Origin: Metabacillus crassostreae
GTDB taxonomy: Bacteria > Bacillota > Bacilli > Bacillales > Bacillaceae
Assembly (NCBI RefSeq): GCF_016908395.1
Contig: NZ_JAFBDU010000007.1
Location: 169,578-233,577 of the forward strand
Direction of reading: 5' to 3'
Length of the DNA stretch: 64,000 nucleotides
A program made the position numbers and the translations under genes. Shown piece by piece: positions 19,958 through 30,087 of the stretch (the first letter of the stretch is position 1; the number at the start of each line of letters is the position of its first letter). Under the pieces are notes generated by a model. The model was given only the letters and a program-made list of their open reading frames with translations, made no database searches and was not told where the DNA came from.

Positions 19958-22201
19958 ATGATAAAGCGAGGACGCATTATTGCGTTTTTTCTACTAGTCC
20001 TTGTTGTGGGAAGCTTAATTGGTATGAACACAAACAAAGTGACAAATAACATCATTTTAGGGTTGGATTTACAAGGTGGCTTTGAAATCCTTTATGAAGT
20101 TCTACCAGCAAATGATGGTGATGAAATAAATAGAGAAGTTTTAGTTAGTACTGTAAATGCTTTACAAAGACGTGCGAACGTTCTAGGGGTAAGTGAACCG
20201 AATATTCAAATTGAAGGTGAAGACCGTATTCGCGTTCAGCTTGCAGGAGTTAGTGACCAAAATAAAGCTCGTGAAATATTATCTACACAAGCAGAATTAA
20301 CATTTCGTGATTATGAAGATAAGGAAATGTTAAATGGCTCTGACTTAGTTCAAGGTGGCGCTAAGCAGTCTTTTGACGAAAATGGTGCTCCTAATGTAGC
20401 AATTAAGCTTAAAGAAGCATCAAAATTCAAAGAAGTAACACAAGAGATTGTCGGAAATGCCCCATATAACCAGCTAGTAATTTGGTTGGATTATGAAGAT
20501 GGTGATTCTTATCAAGAAGAAGTGACAAAAGAAAACCCTAAATTTCTTTCAGCACCAAATGTAGATCAAGTTTTTAATCAAACAGATGTAACAATAACAG
20601 GGAACTTTACGATCGGTGAAGCACAGGATTTAGCCAATCTACTTGATGCAGGATCACTTCCAGTAAAGCTAAAAGAGATGTATTCAACATCAATTGGTGC
20701 TCAATTTGGAGAGCAGGCCCTTGACCAGACGGTTCTTGCTGGGATAATTGGAATTTCTGTTATCTTCTTATTTATGATTTTCTTCTATCGTTTACCTGGT
20801 ATTATTGCAGTTGTTACACTATCGACATACATCTATGTAATTCTTCAGGTCTTTGATTGGATGAATGGTGTATTAACATTACCGGGAATAGCGGCACTTA
20901 TCCTTGGGGTAGGTATGGCGGTTGATGCAAATATTATTACATACGAACGGATAAAAGAAGAATTAAAGCTAGGTAGAACAGTTCGCTCTGCCTTTAAGGC
21001 AGGAACGAGACGTTCATTTGCAACAATTTTTGATGCAAACATAACGACAATGCTGGCAGGAGGTGTTTTGTTCTTCTTTGGTACAAGCTCTGTTAAAGGT
21101 TTTGCAACAATGTTAATCATTAGTATTGTTGTTAGCTTTTTAACTGCTGTATTCTTAACACGAATTCTACTTGCGTTATTAGTTGAAAGTCGTTGGTTAG
21201 ATAAAAAGAAAGGTTATTTTGGTGTTAAAAAAGATCATATACTTAGTATAGAAGATACTGATGATGATACAATTGCACCAACACAATTTGATAAAGTTGA
21301 TTTCTTAAAACACCGTAAAAAGTTTTTCGTGCTATCTTCTTTTTTAGTTGTAGCGGGATTTATCATTCTACTTATTTTTAAATTAAACTTAGGTATAGAT
21401 TTTGCTAGTGGTACTCGAATAGAGGTTTTAGCTGATAAAAGTTTAACAGCAGAAGAAGTAGAAACAGAAATGGCTAAACTAGATATAGAGGTTGATGATG
21501 TTGTTCTTGCTGGAAATGAAAACGAAATTGGTGTTGCTCGTTTTAAAACGGTTTTAGATCAACCAAAAATTGCAGAAGTGAAAAATCACTTTAAAGAAAA
21601 ATATGGCTCAGAACCAAATGTTAGTACTGTTTCTCCAACAGTTGGTGAAGAACTAGCTAGAAATGCAATGCTAGGAGTTCTTATCGCATCAATTGGTATT
21701 ATTATTTATGTATCAATTCGCTTTGAGTTTTATATGGCATTAGCATCGATTGTGGCGCTGTTACATGATGCATTCTTTATTATTGCCTTCTTCAGCATTA
21801 CTCGACTAGAGGTTGATATTACATTTATTGCAGCAGTCTTAACAATAGTCGGTTATTCGATAAATGATACGATAGTCACCTTTGACCGGATTAGGGAGCT
21901 TTATAAGAAGAAAAAGGTTAAGACAATTGAAGATTTACAATTTATTGTTAACAGAAGTTTACAGCAAACATTTACAAGGTCAATCAATACTGTTCTTACG
22001 GTTGTAATAGCAGTTATAGCTTTAATGATTTTTGGTAGTTCATCAATAACAAACTTCTCCATTGCCTTGTTAGTTGGATTAGTTTCTGGAACATATTCAT
22101 CTTTATTTATTGCTGCCCAGCTGTGGTTAATTTGGAAAGGGAAGCAGTTAAATAAGAAAAAAGATGTCCCATCTAATATAAGTGATGAACCACAAATCTA
22201 A
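19958..22201 (+). CDS. secDF: Fused protein translocase subunit SecDF
   Basis: Uses the proton gradient to complete export through SecYEG. The 747 residues contain both halves: SecD with a first membrane helix, the ILGLDLQGGFEI motif, a periplasmic domain and ALILGVGMAVDANIITYERIKEE; then SecF from about residue 440, with LGIDFASGTRIEV and TIVGYSINDTIVTFDRIRE. The fusion is normal for Bacillus. ATG at 19958 after TAAGGAGGAT. About 200 non-coding bases precede it. Confidence 0.97.
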   Translation: MIKRGRIIAFFLLVLVVGSLIGMNTNKVTNNIILGLDLQGGFEILYEVLPANDGDEINREVLVSTVNALQRRANVLGVSEPNIQIEGEDRIRVQLAGVSDQNKAREILSTQAELTFRDYEDKEMLNGSDLVQGGAKQSFDENGAPNVAIKLKEASKFKEVTQEIVGNAPYNQLVIWLDYEDGDSYQEEVTKENPKFLSAPNVDQVFNQTDVTITGNFTIGEAQDLANLLDAGSLPVKLKEMYSTSIGAQFGEQALDQTVLAGIIGISVIFLFMIFFYRLPGIIAVVTLSTYIYVILQVFDWMNGVLTLPGIAALILGVGMAVDANIITYERIKEELKLGRTVRSAFKAGTRRSFATIFDANITTMLAGGVLFFFGTSSVKGFATMLIISIVVSFLTAVFLTRILLALLVESRWLDKKKGYFGVKKDHILSIEDTDDDTIAPTQFDKVDFLKHRKKFFVLSSFLVVAGFIILLIFKLNLGIDFASGTRIEVLADKSLTAEEVETEMAKLDIEVDDVVLAGNENEIGVARFKTVLDQPKIAEVKNHFKEKYGSEPNVSTVSPTVGEELARNAMLGVLIASIGIIIYVSIRFEFYMALASIVALLHDAFFIIAFFSITRLEVDITFIAAVLTIVGYSINDTIVTFDRIRELYKKKKVKTIEDLQFIVNRSLQQTFTRSINTVLTVVIAVIALMIFGSSSITNFSIALLVGLVSGTYSSLFIAAQLWLIWKGKQLNKKKDVPSNISDEPQI

Positions 22202-22210
22202 ATAATTTAT

Positions 22211-22292
22211 AGGGTCACTCCTCTTTTAAATGTAGAAAAAGTGATGAAATTTGCTCACTTAACAATACATATAGAGGGGATGACCCTTATTT
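22211..22292 (+). terminator. Nested hairpin terminator after secDF
   Basis: AGGGTCACTCCTCT (22211) pairs imperfectly with AGAGGGGATGACCCT (22273-22287). Inside is a second hairpin, AAGTGA against TCACTT. A T-rich stretch follows. Confidence 0.55.
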
Positions 22293-22342
22293 ATTCATTA
22301 GAGTTGGTTATTATATGGATAACAGTTAAAGAGGTGGAATAA

Positions 22343-23236
22343 GTGAATAACAAAGATCGTTTTAAGCAAGCTGAATTTGCAGCAATGATAGGTGTTGTAG
22401 GAAATATCATTTTAGCGATTATTAAGGGAGTAGTTGGTGTTATATCTGATAGTCGCGCTTTGATCGCAGATGCCGTTCATTCAGCTTCAGATGTTGCGGG
22501 CTCACTAGCCGTTTTTATAGGTGTGCGTGCTGCCAAACAGCCCCCTGATGAAGATCATCCTTATGGTCATGGTAAGGCGGAATCAATTGCTGCAATCATT
22601 GTAGCTGTTTTGTTATTTTTAGTTGGCTTAGAAATTGGAAAATCTTCAATTGAAGCATTTTTTCATGAAATTGAAGCACCTAAGCTCCTTGCTATTTATG
22701 CTGTTATCTTATCAATTGTTGTAAAAGAATGGATGTTTCGATATAAGTTTAAATTGGGTAAAAGAATAAAAAGTGATGCAATCATTGCTAATGCTTATGA
22801 ACATCGCTCAGATGTTTATTCTTCGATAGCTGCTTTAATTGGAATAGGTGCAGCTATTGTTGGACAGAAGATAGGTATAGATTGGCTTGTGTATGCTGAT
22901 CCTGTAGCAGGATTATTTGTAGCCATTTTAGTTATTAAGATGGCGTGGAAACTTGGTTCAGAATCTATTCATACAACCTTGGACCATGTATTGCACGATG
23001 AAGATATTACTGAACTTAAGGATACGGTAAGTCAGATAAGTGGAATCAAAAAAATTGATGAACTATTTGCACGTGAACATGGGCATTATGTCATTATAGA
23101 TATAAAAATATCAGTTGATCCACATATAACCGTAGAAGAAGGTCATAACATTGGAAAGCTAGTGAAAGAGAAGCTAATGAGTGAACATGAGCATGTACAA
23201 AATGTACTTGTACATATTAATCCATATTCACCATAA
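22343..23236 (+). CDS. Cation diffusion facilitator (divalent metal efflux transporter)
   Basis: A 297-residue CDF protein with six predicted helices and a cytosolic C-terminal domain (about residues 215-295). The family signature SDSRALIADAVHSASDVAGS is in helix 2 and AYEHRSDVYSSIAALIG in helix 5. At the first metal-site position of helix 5 it has Glu (EHRSD) where Zn transporters have His (HxxxD); Mn-type members also depart from His here, so Mn export is a possibility. B. subtilis has yrvC, not a CDF gene, between secDF and yrvD, so this gene is an apparent replacement. GTG start with AGAGGTGGA site. Substrate not proven. Confidence 0.88.
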   Translation: MNNKDRFKQAEFAAMIGVVGNIILAIIKGVVGVISDSRALIADAVHSASDVAGSLAVFIGVRAAKQPPDEDHPYGHGKAESIAAIIVAVLLFLVGLEIGKSSIEAFFHEIEAPKLLAIYAVILSIVVKEWMFRYKFKLGKRIKSDAIIANAYEHRSDVYSSIAALIGIGAAIVGQKIGIDWLVYADPVAGLFVAILVIKMAWKLGSESIHTTLDHVLHDEDITELKDTVSQISGIKKIDELFAREHGHYVIIDIKISVDPHITVEEGHNIGKLVKEKLMSEHEHVQNVLVHINPYSP

Positions 23237-23255
23237 AAAGTTTGGAGGAATTTAG

Positions 23256-23591
23256 ATGAAACGTCAGTGGAGTCTTGTTGTAGCTATTATTTTTGCACTA
23301 ATTATTGCACTATTTGCCGTAATAAATGTTGAGCCTGTTAAAGTTGATTATTTGTTTGGAACATCTGAATGGCCATTAATTTTAATTATATTAGGATCTG
23401 TTCTGATGGGAGGGTTCATTATTGCATCTGCAGGTGTAGTTCGAATTTTATCAGTACAGAGAAAACTTAAATTAACAGAAAAAGAAAATATAAAACTAAA
23501 AGAAGAGCTAGAATCCCTAAAGGGAGAACAAGTTCATTTACCAAATAATGAATTTCAGAACGAGGAAGAAAAGCAATCTGAGAATGTCTAA
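23256..23591 (+). CDS. yrvD: LapA-domain membrane protein YrvD
   Basis: A 111-residue protein with two N-terminal helices (about residues 5-22 and 38-62) and the LapA/DUF1049 features FAVINVEPVKVDYLFG and PLILIILGSVLMGG. A charged coiled-coil tail follows from residue 70. The gene starts 19 bases after the CDF gene and is probably co-transcribed. Relatives in enterobacteria work in lipopolysaccharide assembly; that role cannot apply here and function in Bacillus is unknown. Confidence 0.85.
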   Translation: MKRQWSLVVAIIFALIIALFAVINVEPVKVDYLFGTSEWPLILIILGSVLMGGFIIASAGVVRILSVQRKLKLTEKENIKLKEELESLKGEQVHLPNNEFQNEEEKQSENV

Positions 23592-23626
23592 TTTGATTCT
23601 ATAAAAGTTGGAATATAATACTTAAA

Positions 23627-23655
23627 TTGAAACCCCTTGATCACTCTTGTATAAT
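23627..23655 (+). promoter_or_regulatory. Sigma-A promoter of recJ-apt
   Basis: TTGAAA (23627-23632), 17-base spacer, TATAAT (23650-23655). Transcription would begin about 15 bases before the recJ start codon. Confidence 0.8.
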
Positions 23656-23677
23656 GGGATGGTTGAGGGGTGAAACT

Positions 23678-26038
23678 ATGTTAAAAGCAAAAACAAGATG
23701 GTTGGTTCAACCACCTGATGAATCTTTGATTAATACATTAGTAGAAGAATTATCGATAACTCCACTTGTAGCGTCATTACTCGTTAATCGAGGAATACGT
23801 TCAACCCATGGAGCTCGTGAATTTTTACAAATAGAAAAACAAGATTTTCACGATCCTTATTTATTAAAAGATATGGACAAAGCTGTGCTCCGAATAAAAA
23901 CAGCTATTGAAAATAATGAAAATATCCTTGTGTATGGAGATTATGATGCTGATGGTGTTAGTAGTACTACAGTGTTGTTAACAACTTTAAGAAATATTGG
24001 AGCACAAGCTGACTTTTATATTCCAAATCGTTTTACTGAGGGGTATGGCCCTAATGAGGCAGCGTTTAGACAAGCTCATCAAAAAGGCTTCTCATTAATC
24101 ATAACTGTTGATACAGGAATAGCTGCAATCAATGAAGCTGAAATTGCAAAAGAGCTTGGAGTTGACCTAATTATTACTGATCACCATGAACCAGGACCGA
24201 TTCTTCCGGATTCCTTTGCAATTATCCACCCAAAACAACCAGGGTGCTCTTATCCTTTTAAAGAATTAGCTGGTGTTGGTGTAGCTTTTAAATTAAGTCA
24301 TGCTTTATTGGGAGAAGCTCCATCAGATTTATTAGAGGTGGCTGCGATTGGAACAATTGCTGACCTTGTTACTCTTCATGGTGAAAATAGATTAATTGCA
24401 AAAAAAGGAATTCAACAACTAAAATCAACTAACCGTATAGGATTAAAGGCTTTGTTGAAAATTGCAAATGTAGATCACAAAGATATTACTGAAGATACAA
24501 TTGGCTTTGCAATTGGTCCAAGAATCAATGCTGTAGGTCGGCTACAGTCAGCTGATCCTGCAGTTGATCTACTTTTGTCAGACAATGAAGAAGAAGCTTT
24601 TATGATTGCAGAAGAAATTGATTTATTAAATAAAGAGAGACAAAAGTTAGTTAATACAATGACTGAAGAAGCAATCGCAGAAGTGGAAAGTAAATTTCCA
24701 ATTGAAGCTAACCCAGTCTTAATTATTGCAAAAGAAGGCTGGAATCCAGGGGTAGTTGGAATTGTTGCATCTCGACTTGTAGAGCGTTACTACCGACCAA
24801 CAATCGTTTTAAGTATCGATCATGAAAAGGGAATTGCTAAAGGCTCAGCACGAAGTATTAATGGCTTTGATTTATTTGAAAATTTATCAACATGTAGAGA
24901 GATCTTACCACATTTTGGTGGACACCCAATGGCTGCTGGTATGACTTTACAGCTTGAACACGTTGATATTCTACGAGAAAGATTAGTAGAGCTCGCTAAA
25001 AATCAATTAACGGATGAAGATTTTACTCCAATAACTAAAGTTGATGTGAGCTGTATGCTAGAAGATATTTCTGTTAAATCTATAGAAGAAATGCAACAGT
25101 TGTCACCTTTTGGAATGAACAATCCCAAGCCTATTGTTCAAGTTGAGAATGTTACACTTGCAAGTATTAGAAAAATTGGCGCGGATCAAAACCATTTGAA
25201 ATTAGTTTTCTCACAAAAAGAACAGCAGCTTGATAGTGTCGGATTTGGCTTTGGATATATACATGATGAACTATCACCTGCCGCAACATTATCAGCAATA
25301 GGTGAGCTAACAATTAACGAATGGAACAATCACCGTAAGCCACAAATCATGCTACAGGATATAAAGGTAGATGAATGGCAGCTTTATGATTATCGTGGCA
25401 CTCGTAATATAGAAAAGCTTATCAAAACAGTTAATTCTGAAAATCTAATCTTTATAACTTTTCAACCTTCTACATTTGAAACAATGAAAAGTAAAGCGGG
25501 ATTAAATAGCATCCATTTAGTTAAAACAATGGAGGATGCAGAAAAACTTAATGTGAAAAATAAAAATATTGCTTTAATAGATATACCTTTATCATCAGAG
25601 CATATTGAATCTCTCTTTTTACAAGGAAAGCCAGATCGTATATATTCAGTTTTTATGCAAGAAGCCGATCATTTCTTTGCTACAATTCCTACTCGTGAGC
25701 ACTTTAAGTGGTATTATGGTTTTTTATTAAAAAAAGGTACCTTTAACTTAAATGAACAAGGAGAATTATTAGCAAAACATAAAGGATGGTCAAAAGAAAC
25801 AATTGAGTTTATGTCACAGGTGTTTTTTGAGCTGAAATTTGTTACAATAGAAAATGGTGTTATTTCGACAAATTCCTCGTCTCAAAAAAGAGATTTAGGA
25901 GAATCGGAAACCTATGTACAAAAACAGATGAAAATCGAGTTAGAAAAAACGTTATTATATACATCATATATGCAGTTAAAGCAATGGTTTGAAGAACGAT
26001 TTCAATCTGCTAATGAAGATGCACATGTGAATGTATAA
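23678..26038 (+). CDS. recJ: Single-stranded-DNA 5'-3' exonuclease RecJ
   Basis: Degrades single-stranded DNA from 5' ends in recombination and mismatch repair. DHH-family motifs include [11 protein letters not shown] (residues 87-97), TVDTGIAA and TDHHEPG (DHH 168-170). The DHHA1 domain has [10 protein letters not shown], and the OB domain and a long C-terminal extension typical of Bacillus RecJ follow. I start at ATG 23678 (GAGGGGTGAA upstream), giving 786 residues; an earlier ATG would place the start upstream of the promoter's transcription start. Its stop overlaps the apt ribosome binding site. Confidence 0.94.
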   Translation: MLKAKTRWLVQPPDESLINTLVEELSITPLVASLLVNRGIRSTHGAREFLQIEKQDFHDPYLLKDMDKAVLRIKTAIENNENILVYGDYDADGVSSTTVLLTTLRNIGAQADFYIPNRFTEGYGPNEAAFRQAHQKGFSLIITVDTGIAAINEAEIAKELGVDLIITDHHEPGPILPDSFAIIHPKQPGCSYPFKELAGVGVAFKLSHALLGEAPSDLLEVAAIGTIADLVTLHGENRLIAKKGIQQLKSTNRIGLKALLKIANVDHKDITEDTIGFAIGPRINAVGRLQSADPAVDLLLSDNEEEAFMIAEEIDLLNKERQKLVNTMTEEAIAEVESKFPIEANPVLIIAKEGWNPGVVGIVASRLVERYYRPTIVLSIDHEKGIAKGSARSINGFDLFENLSTCREILPHFGGHPMAAGMTLQLEHVDILRERLVELAKNQLTDEDFTPITKVDVSCMLEDISVKSIEEMQQLSPFGMNNPKPIVQVENVTLASIRKIGADQNHLKLVFSQKEQQLDSVGFGFGYIHDELSPAATLSAIGELTINEWNNHRKPQIMLQDIKVDEWQLYDYRGTRNIEKLIKTVNSENLIFITFQPSTFETMKSKAGLNSIHLVKTMEDAEKLNVKNKNIALIDIPLSSEHIESLFLQGKPDRIYSVFMQEADHFFATIPTREHFKWYYGFLLKKGTFNLNEQGELLAKHKGWSKETIEFMSQVFFELKFVTIENGVISTNSSSQKRDLGESETYVQKQMKIELEKTLLYTSYMQLKQWFEERFQSANEDAHVNV

Positions 26039-26054
26039 GGAGGACATTGGAAAA

Positions 26055-26567
26055 ATGGATTTAAAGCAATTCGTAACAGTCGTACCTGATTATCCGAAAC
26101 CAGGAATCCAATTTAAGGATATTACAACTTTAATGGATAACGGAGATGCGTATAGATATGCTACAGACCAAATTGTAGAATATGCTCGTGAAAAGCAAAT
26201 TGATCTTATCGTTGGTCCTGAAGCTCGTGGATTTATAATCGGTTGCCCAGTAGCGTACTCATTAGGTGTAGGTTTTGCTCCTGTTCGTAAAGAAGGAAAA
26301 TTACCTAGAGAAGTAGTTCGTGTAGAATATGGCCTTGAATATGGTAAAGATGTTTTAACAATCCATAAAGATGCTATTAAACCTGGTCAACGTGTATTAA
26401 TTACAGATGATTTACTTGCAACAGGAGGAACAATTGAAGCAACGATCAAGCTTGTTGAAGAGCTTGGTGGAGTTGTAGCTGGGATTGCTTTCTTAATAGA
26501 ACTATCTTATTTAGATGGACGTAAGCTTTTAGATGGTTATGAAGTATTAACGTTAATGACTTACTAA
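26055..26567 (+). CDS. apt: Adenine phosphoribosyltransferase
   Basis: Salvages adenine to AMP using PRPP. The PRPP-binding loop is [13 protein letters not shown] and the adenine-side flexible loop contains [13 protein letters not shown] at 26055 gives [17 protein letters not shown] and 170 residues, the family length. AGGAGGA spans the recJ stop region with a rather long 10-base spacing. An ATG overlapping recJ (26031) would add eight residues not typical of the family. It is co-transcribed with recJ. Confidence 0.95.
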   Translation: MDLKQFVTVVPDYPKPGIQFKDITTLMDNGDAYRYATDQIVEYAREKQIDLIVGPEARGFIIGCPVAYSLGVGFAPVRKEGKLPREVVRVEYGLEYGKDVLTIHKDAIKPGQRVLITDDLLATGGTIEATIKLVEELGGVVAGIAFLIELSYLDGRKLLDGYEVLTLMTY

Positions 26568-26650
26568 TTGCTTGAAAAATTAAATATTAATACAGAGAAA
26601 TTATTTCGATGTTTTTTAATTGAAATATTGAAGAATTTCTCCTTTCTTTT

Positions 26651-26703
26651 AATTTAAAAGAGCACTCTCATGGGTGCTTTTTTTATAAAGGCTCTTTTAA
26701 ATT
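26651..26703 (+). terminator. Terminator of recJ-apt (nested hairpins)
   Basis: An inner hairpin AGCACTC-TCAT-GGGTGCT is followed by TTTTTTT. An outer stem AATTTAAAAGAGC (26651-26663) is perfectly complementary to 26691-26703, so two alternative foldings exist. Confidence 0.75.
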
Positions 26704-27118
26704 TATTATATGGTTTAAAAATCAACATTTTAGAATAAGAGCCGATATGAATAACAATACTTCTCTTATTTACATAAGGTTGTGTCACCATCATGATTCT
26801 CCTCATTCGTTTACCTTTCATTAGAGAATACATGACTTTATTTGTAGCTACCTTTCAAAGTGAGAAAATAAATAGTATCTAATTATTCATCGAACCAGTA
26901 TTTGGTTTCTTAAAAAGAGTGAATTCTCTTTACATCTTCTCAATTTTTATTGATAATAGTTACAATATAGTAAAATTTCTAAAAGTAGGATCTAAGGACT
27001 ATTCTTCATTATTAAAACCCTATGAAAAGCTTGGTTAATTATATACAGGTTTACAAGACGTATTCACTCCAAATTATTGGAGTTCAAATAAAGTTTTCAT
27101 TATAAAAAAGGTGATTTC
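26704..27118 (+). promoter_or_regulatory. Intergenic region and promoter of relA
   Basis: No gene is visible here. The best promoter is TTTACA (26929-26934), 17 bases, GATAAT (26952-26957), giving a leader of about 155 bases before relA. In the leader, ACTCCAA (27066-27072) pairs with TTGGAGT (27077-27083) close to the ribosome binding site. Confidence 0.5.
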
Positions 27119-29326
27119 ATGGCTAACGAACAAGTTTTATCTTCTGAACAAGTAATTGAAAAGGCACAGCGTTATTTATCAACTGAGGATACCGCTTTTA
27201 TTCAACGAGCTTATGACTTTGCAGAAGAAGCACATCGAGAGCAATTTCGTAAATCGGGTGAACCATATATCATACATCCCATTCAAGTAGCAGGGATTTT
27301 GGTAGACTTAGAGATGGACCCTTCAACAATTGCTGGAGGATTTCTGCATGATGTTGTTGAGGATACTGAAGTAACGCTAGATGACTTGCGTAAGGAGTTT
27401 AGCGACGAAGTAGCCATGCTTGTTGATGGAGTAACAAAGCTAGGTAAAATTAAATATAAATCAAAAGAAGAACAACAAGCAGAAAATCATCGTAAAATGT
27501 TTGTGGCGATGGCCCAAGACATAAGAGTAATCTTGATTAAGCTTGCTGATCGTCTTCATAACATGAGAACGTTAAAGCATTTACCACAAGAAAAGCAAAG
27601 AAGAATTTCAAATGAAACATTAGAAATCTTTGCTCCTTTAGCACACAAATTAGGTATTTCTAAAATCAAATGGGAGCTAGAAGACACGTCATTACGTTAT
27701 CTTAACCCTCAACAATATTATCGAATTGTTAATTTGATGAAAAAGAAACGACAAGAACGTTTAGAATATTTGGATGAAGTGATTAATGAAGTTCGCGATC
27801 GTGTTGATGATGTAAATATTGAAGCGGATTTTTCAGGAAGACCTAAACATATTTACAGTATTTATCGAAAAATGGCTCTTCAAAATAAACAATTCAATGA
27901 AATTTATGATTTACTAGCTGTTAGGATCGTCGTTAATAGTATTAAAGACTGCTACGCAGTGTTAGGGATTATTCATACATGCTGGAAGCCGATGCCTGGT
28001 CGTTTTAAAGATTATATTGCCATGCCAAAAGCTAATATGTATCAATCACTTCATACAACTGTAATTGGTCCAAAAGGAGATCCTCTTGAAGTTCAAATAC
28101 GTACAATTGAAATGCATCAAATTGCTGAGTACGGAATAGCAGCACATTGGGCATATAAAGAAGGAAAAGAAGTTGACGAGAAATCAACTTTAGAGAAAAA
28201 ACTAACATGGTTTAGAGAAATATTAGAATTCCAAGATGATGTAACAAACGCAGAGGAATTCATGGAATCTTTGAAAATTGATTTATTTTCAGACATGGTC
28301 TTTATCTTTACACCTAAGGGAGATGTTATTGAACTTCCTTCTGGATCAGTTCCGATTGATTTTGCTTATCGTATTCATTCTGAAATTGGTAACAAAACAA
28401 TTGGCGCGAAAATTAATGGTAAAATGGTCACATTAGATTATAAGCTAAAAACGGGAGATATTATTGAAATCCTTACATCGAAGCACTCTTATGGACCAAG
28501 TCAAGATTGGTTAAAGCTAGCACAAACCTCTCAAGCAAAAAATAAAATACGCCAATTCTTTAAAAAGCAACGACGTGAAGAGAATGTTGAAAAAGGCAAA
28601 GAAATGGTTGAAAAAGAAATTAAGAATTTAGATTTTGATGTGAAAGAAATCATGACGATTGATAATCTTCAGCGTGTAGCAGAGAAGTTTAACTTCTCAA
28701 ATGAAGAGGATATGTATGCTGCAGTAGGGTATAACGGTGTGACTGCATTACAGGTTGCTAATCGTTTAACAGAAAAGTGGCGTAAAAAGCGTGATCAAGA
28801 AGAACAAGAGAAAAATGTCCGTGAAGTAATAAATGAAGCTAAGCAAGTTACATCTGTAACATCAAGAAGACGTGATGCTGGTGTACAAGTTAAAGGTATT
28901 GATAACTTGCTAATCCGCTTATCAAAATGCTGTAACCCTGTTCCAGGTGATGAAATTGTAGGGTTCATTACAAAAGGTCGAGGTGTTTCTGTTCATAGAG
29001 ACGATTGTACAAATGTTCATACTGATGACGCAAAAGAACGTTTAATTGATGTAGAATGGGAAAATCAGCCTTCTACAAGTCGAAAAGAATATAATGTGGA
29101 AATTGAAATCCTTGGATATGATCGCAGAGGGTTGTTGAACGAAGTACTTCAAGTAGTTAATGAAACAAAAACAAATATTTCGTCTGTATCTGGAAAGTCT
29201 GACCGAAATAAGGTTGCTACAATTAATATGACCATATCGATTTCAAATATCAATCATTTGCATAAAGTTGTAGAAAGAATAAAGCAAATATCTGATGTTT
29301 ATTCTGTACGTAGAATGATGAATTAA
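27119..29326 (+). CDS. relA: Bifunctional (p)ppGpp synthetase/hydrolase Rel
   Basis: Makes and degrades the stringent-response alarmone on ribosomes sensing uncharged tRNA. The HD hydrolase domain shows H53 and the H77-D78 pair ([10 protein letters not shown]). The synthetase domain has [16 protein letters not shown] and [15 protein letters not shown] (about residues 390-450, [22 protein letters not shown]), a zinc-finger region ([15 protein letters not shown]) and a C-terminal ACT domain follow. The length of 735 residues and order relA-dtd match B. subtilis. Confidence 0.97.
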   Translation: MANEQVLSSEQVIEKAQRYLSTEDTAFIQRAYDFAEEAHREQFRKSGEPYIIHPIQVAGILVDLEMDPSTIAGGFLHDVVEDTEVTLDDLRKEFSDEVAMLVDGVTKLGKIKYKSKEEQQAENHRKMFVAMAQDIRVILIKLADRLHNMRTLKHLPQEKQRRISNETLEIFAPLAHKLGISKIKWELEDTSLRYLNPQQYYRIVNLMKKKRQERLEYLDEVINEVRDRVDDVNIEADFSGRPKHIYSIYRKMALQNKQFNEIYDLLAVRIVVNSIKDCYAVLGIIHTCWKPMPGRFKDYIAMPKANMYQSLHTTVIGPKGDPLEVQIRTIEMHQIAEYGIAAHWAYKEGKEVDEKSTLEKKLTWFREILEFQDDVTNAEEFMESLKIDLFSDMVFIFTPKGDVIELPSGSVPIDFAYRIHSEIGNKTIGAKINGKMVTLDYKLKTGDIIEILTSKHSYGPSQDWLKLAQTSQAKNKIRQFFKKQRREENVEKGKEMVEKEIKNLDFDVKEIMTIDNLQRVAEKFNFSNEEDMYAAVGYNGVTALQVANRLTEKWRKKRDQEEQEKNVREVINEAKQVTSVTSRRRDAGVQVKGIDNLLIRLSKCCNPVPGDEIVGFITKGRGVSVHRDDCTNVHTDDAKERLIDVEWENQPSTSRKEYNVEIEILGYDRRGLLNEVLQVVNETKTNISSVSGKSDRNKVATINMTISISNINHLHKVVERIKQISDVYSVRRMMN

Positions 29327-29346
29327 GGAAAGGTAAGGTATTGTTC

Positions 29347-29787
29347 GTGAAAGTTGTGATACAAAGAGCTAAACATGCAAGTGTTACCGTTTCAGGTGAA
29401 GTAGTAGGAACTATTGATAATGGTGTAATGGTCCTAGTTGGTGTTACACATGATGACACTGAAAGTGATGCTGAATATCTAGCAGATAAAGTTGCTCATT
29501 TACGGATATTTGAAGATCATGATGGGAAAATGAATCATTCTTTATTAGATGTTAATGGACAGGTTCTATCTGTTTCTCAATTCACTTTATATGGAGATTG
29601 TCGAAAAGGAAGACGTCCGAATTTTATGAGTGCTGCAAAGCCAGATATAGCAAATGAACTTTATACATTATTTAATAAAAAGTTAAGAGACAAAGGACTT
29701 CAAGTTGAAACAGGTACTTTTGGTAGTATGATGGATGTTCAATTCACAAATGTTGGACCTGTTACATTAATTCTTGAAAGCAAATAA
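29347..29787 (+). CDS. dtd: D-aminoacyl-tRNA deacylase
   Basis: Hydrolyses D-amino acids wrongly attached to tRNA. The two signature regions are present: [21 protein letters not shown] and the C-terminal [10 protein letters not shown] carrying the cross-subunit Gly-Pro motif. GTG at 29347 gives the typical [15 protein letters not shown] start and 146 residues; a TTG two codons upstream is an alternative. It starts 20 bases after relA and is probably co-transcribed. Confidence 0.93.
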   Translation: MKVVIQRAKHASVTVSGEVVGTIDNGVMVLVGVTHDDTESDAEYLADKVAHLRIFEDHDGKMNHSLLDVNGQVLSVSQFTLYGDCRKGRRPNFMSAAKPDIANELYTLFNKKLRDKGLQVETGTFGSMMDVQFTNVGPVTLILESK

Positions 29788-29998
29788 AGGTTGTTTTCGT
29801 AAACTATGTTGCTTACTTACTAAACATTAGCCATTAAGCTAGCATCATTGTTAAAAAAGGTCTTCTTTCCACAAAGTTTGTGTTTTTTATATAATAGGCA
29901 GGTAGTAACAAATTTGTTTCATTTCGCTACAAACTACATGCCTCTAAACCGCAGGAGTATAGGTCTTCCTCTCAAATAGATTCAAATAAACAACCTTT
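29786..29998. repeat. Possible MITE-like element downstream of dtd
   Basis: AAAGGTTGTTT (29786-29796) and AAACAACCTTT (29988-29998) are perfect inverted repeats bounding about 213 bases without a gene. The left end continues TTCGTAAACTATGTTGCT, which resembles GATTTCGTAAACCTTGTTGTT at about 8204-8224. This suggests a dispersed small element, though only one clear copy and one partial copy lie in the window. Confidence 0.4.
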
Positions 29999-30025
29999 GA
30001 GAAAAGAGTCTAAAATAATCAAAAT

Positions 30026-30067
30026 AAAAAAGGTTACTCGTTCCATTTGGAGAGAGTAACCTTTTTT
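30026..30067. terminator. Bidirectional terminator between dtd and yrvJ
   Basis: AAAAAAGGTTACTC (30026-30039) is perfectly complementary to GAGTAACCTTTTTT (30054-30067) with a 14-base loop. It serves convergent genes. Confidence 0.88.
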
Positions 30068-30087
30068 GCATAAGATCGACATATGAT

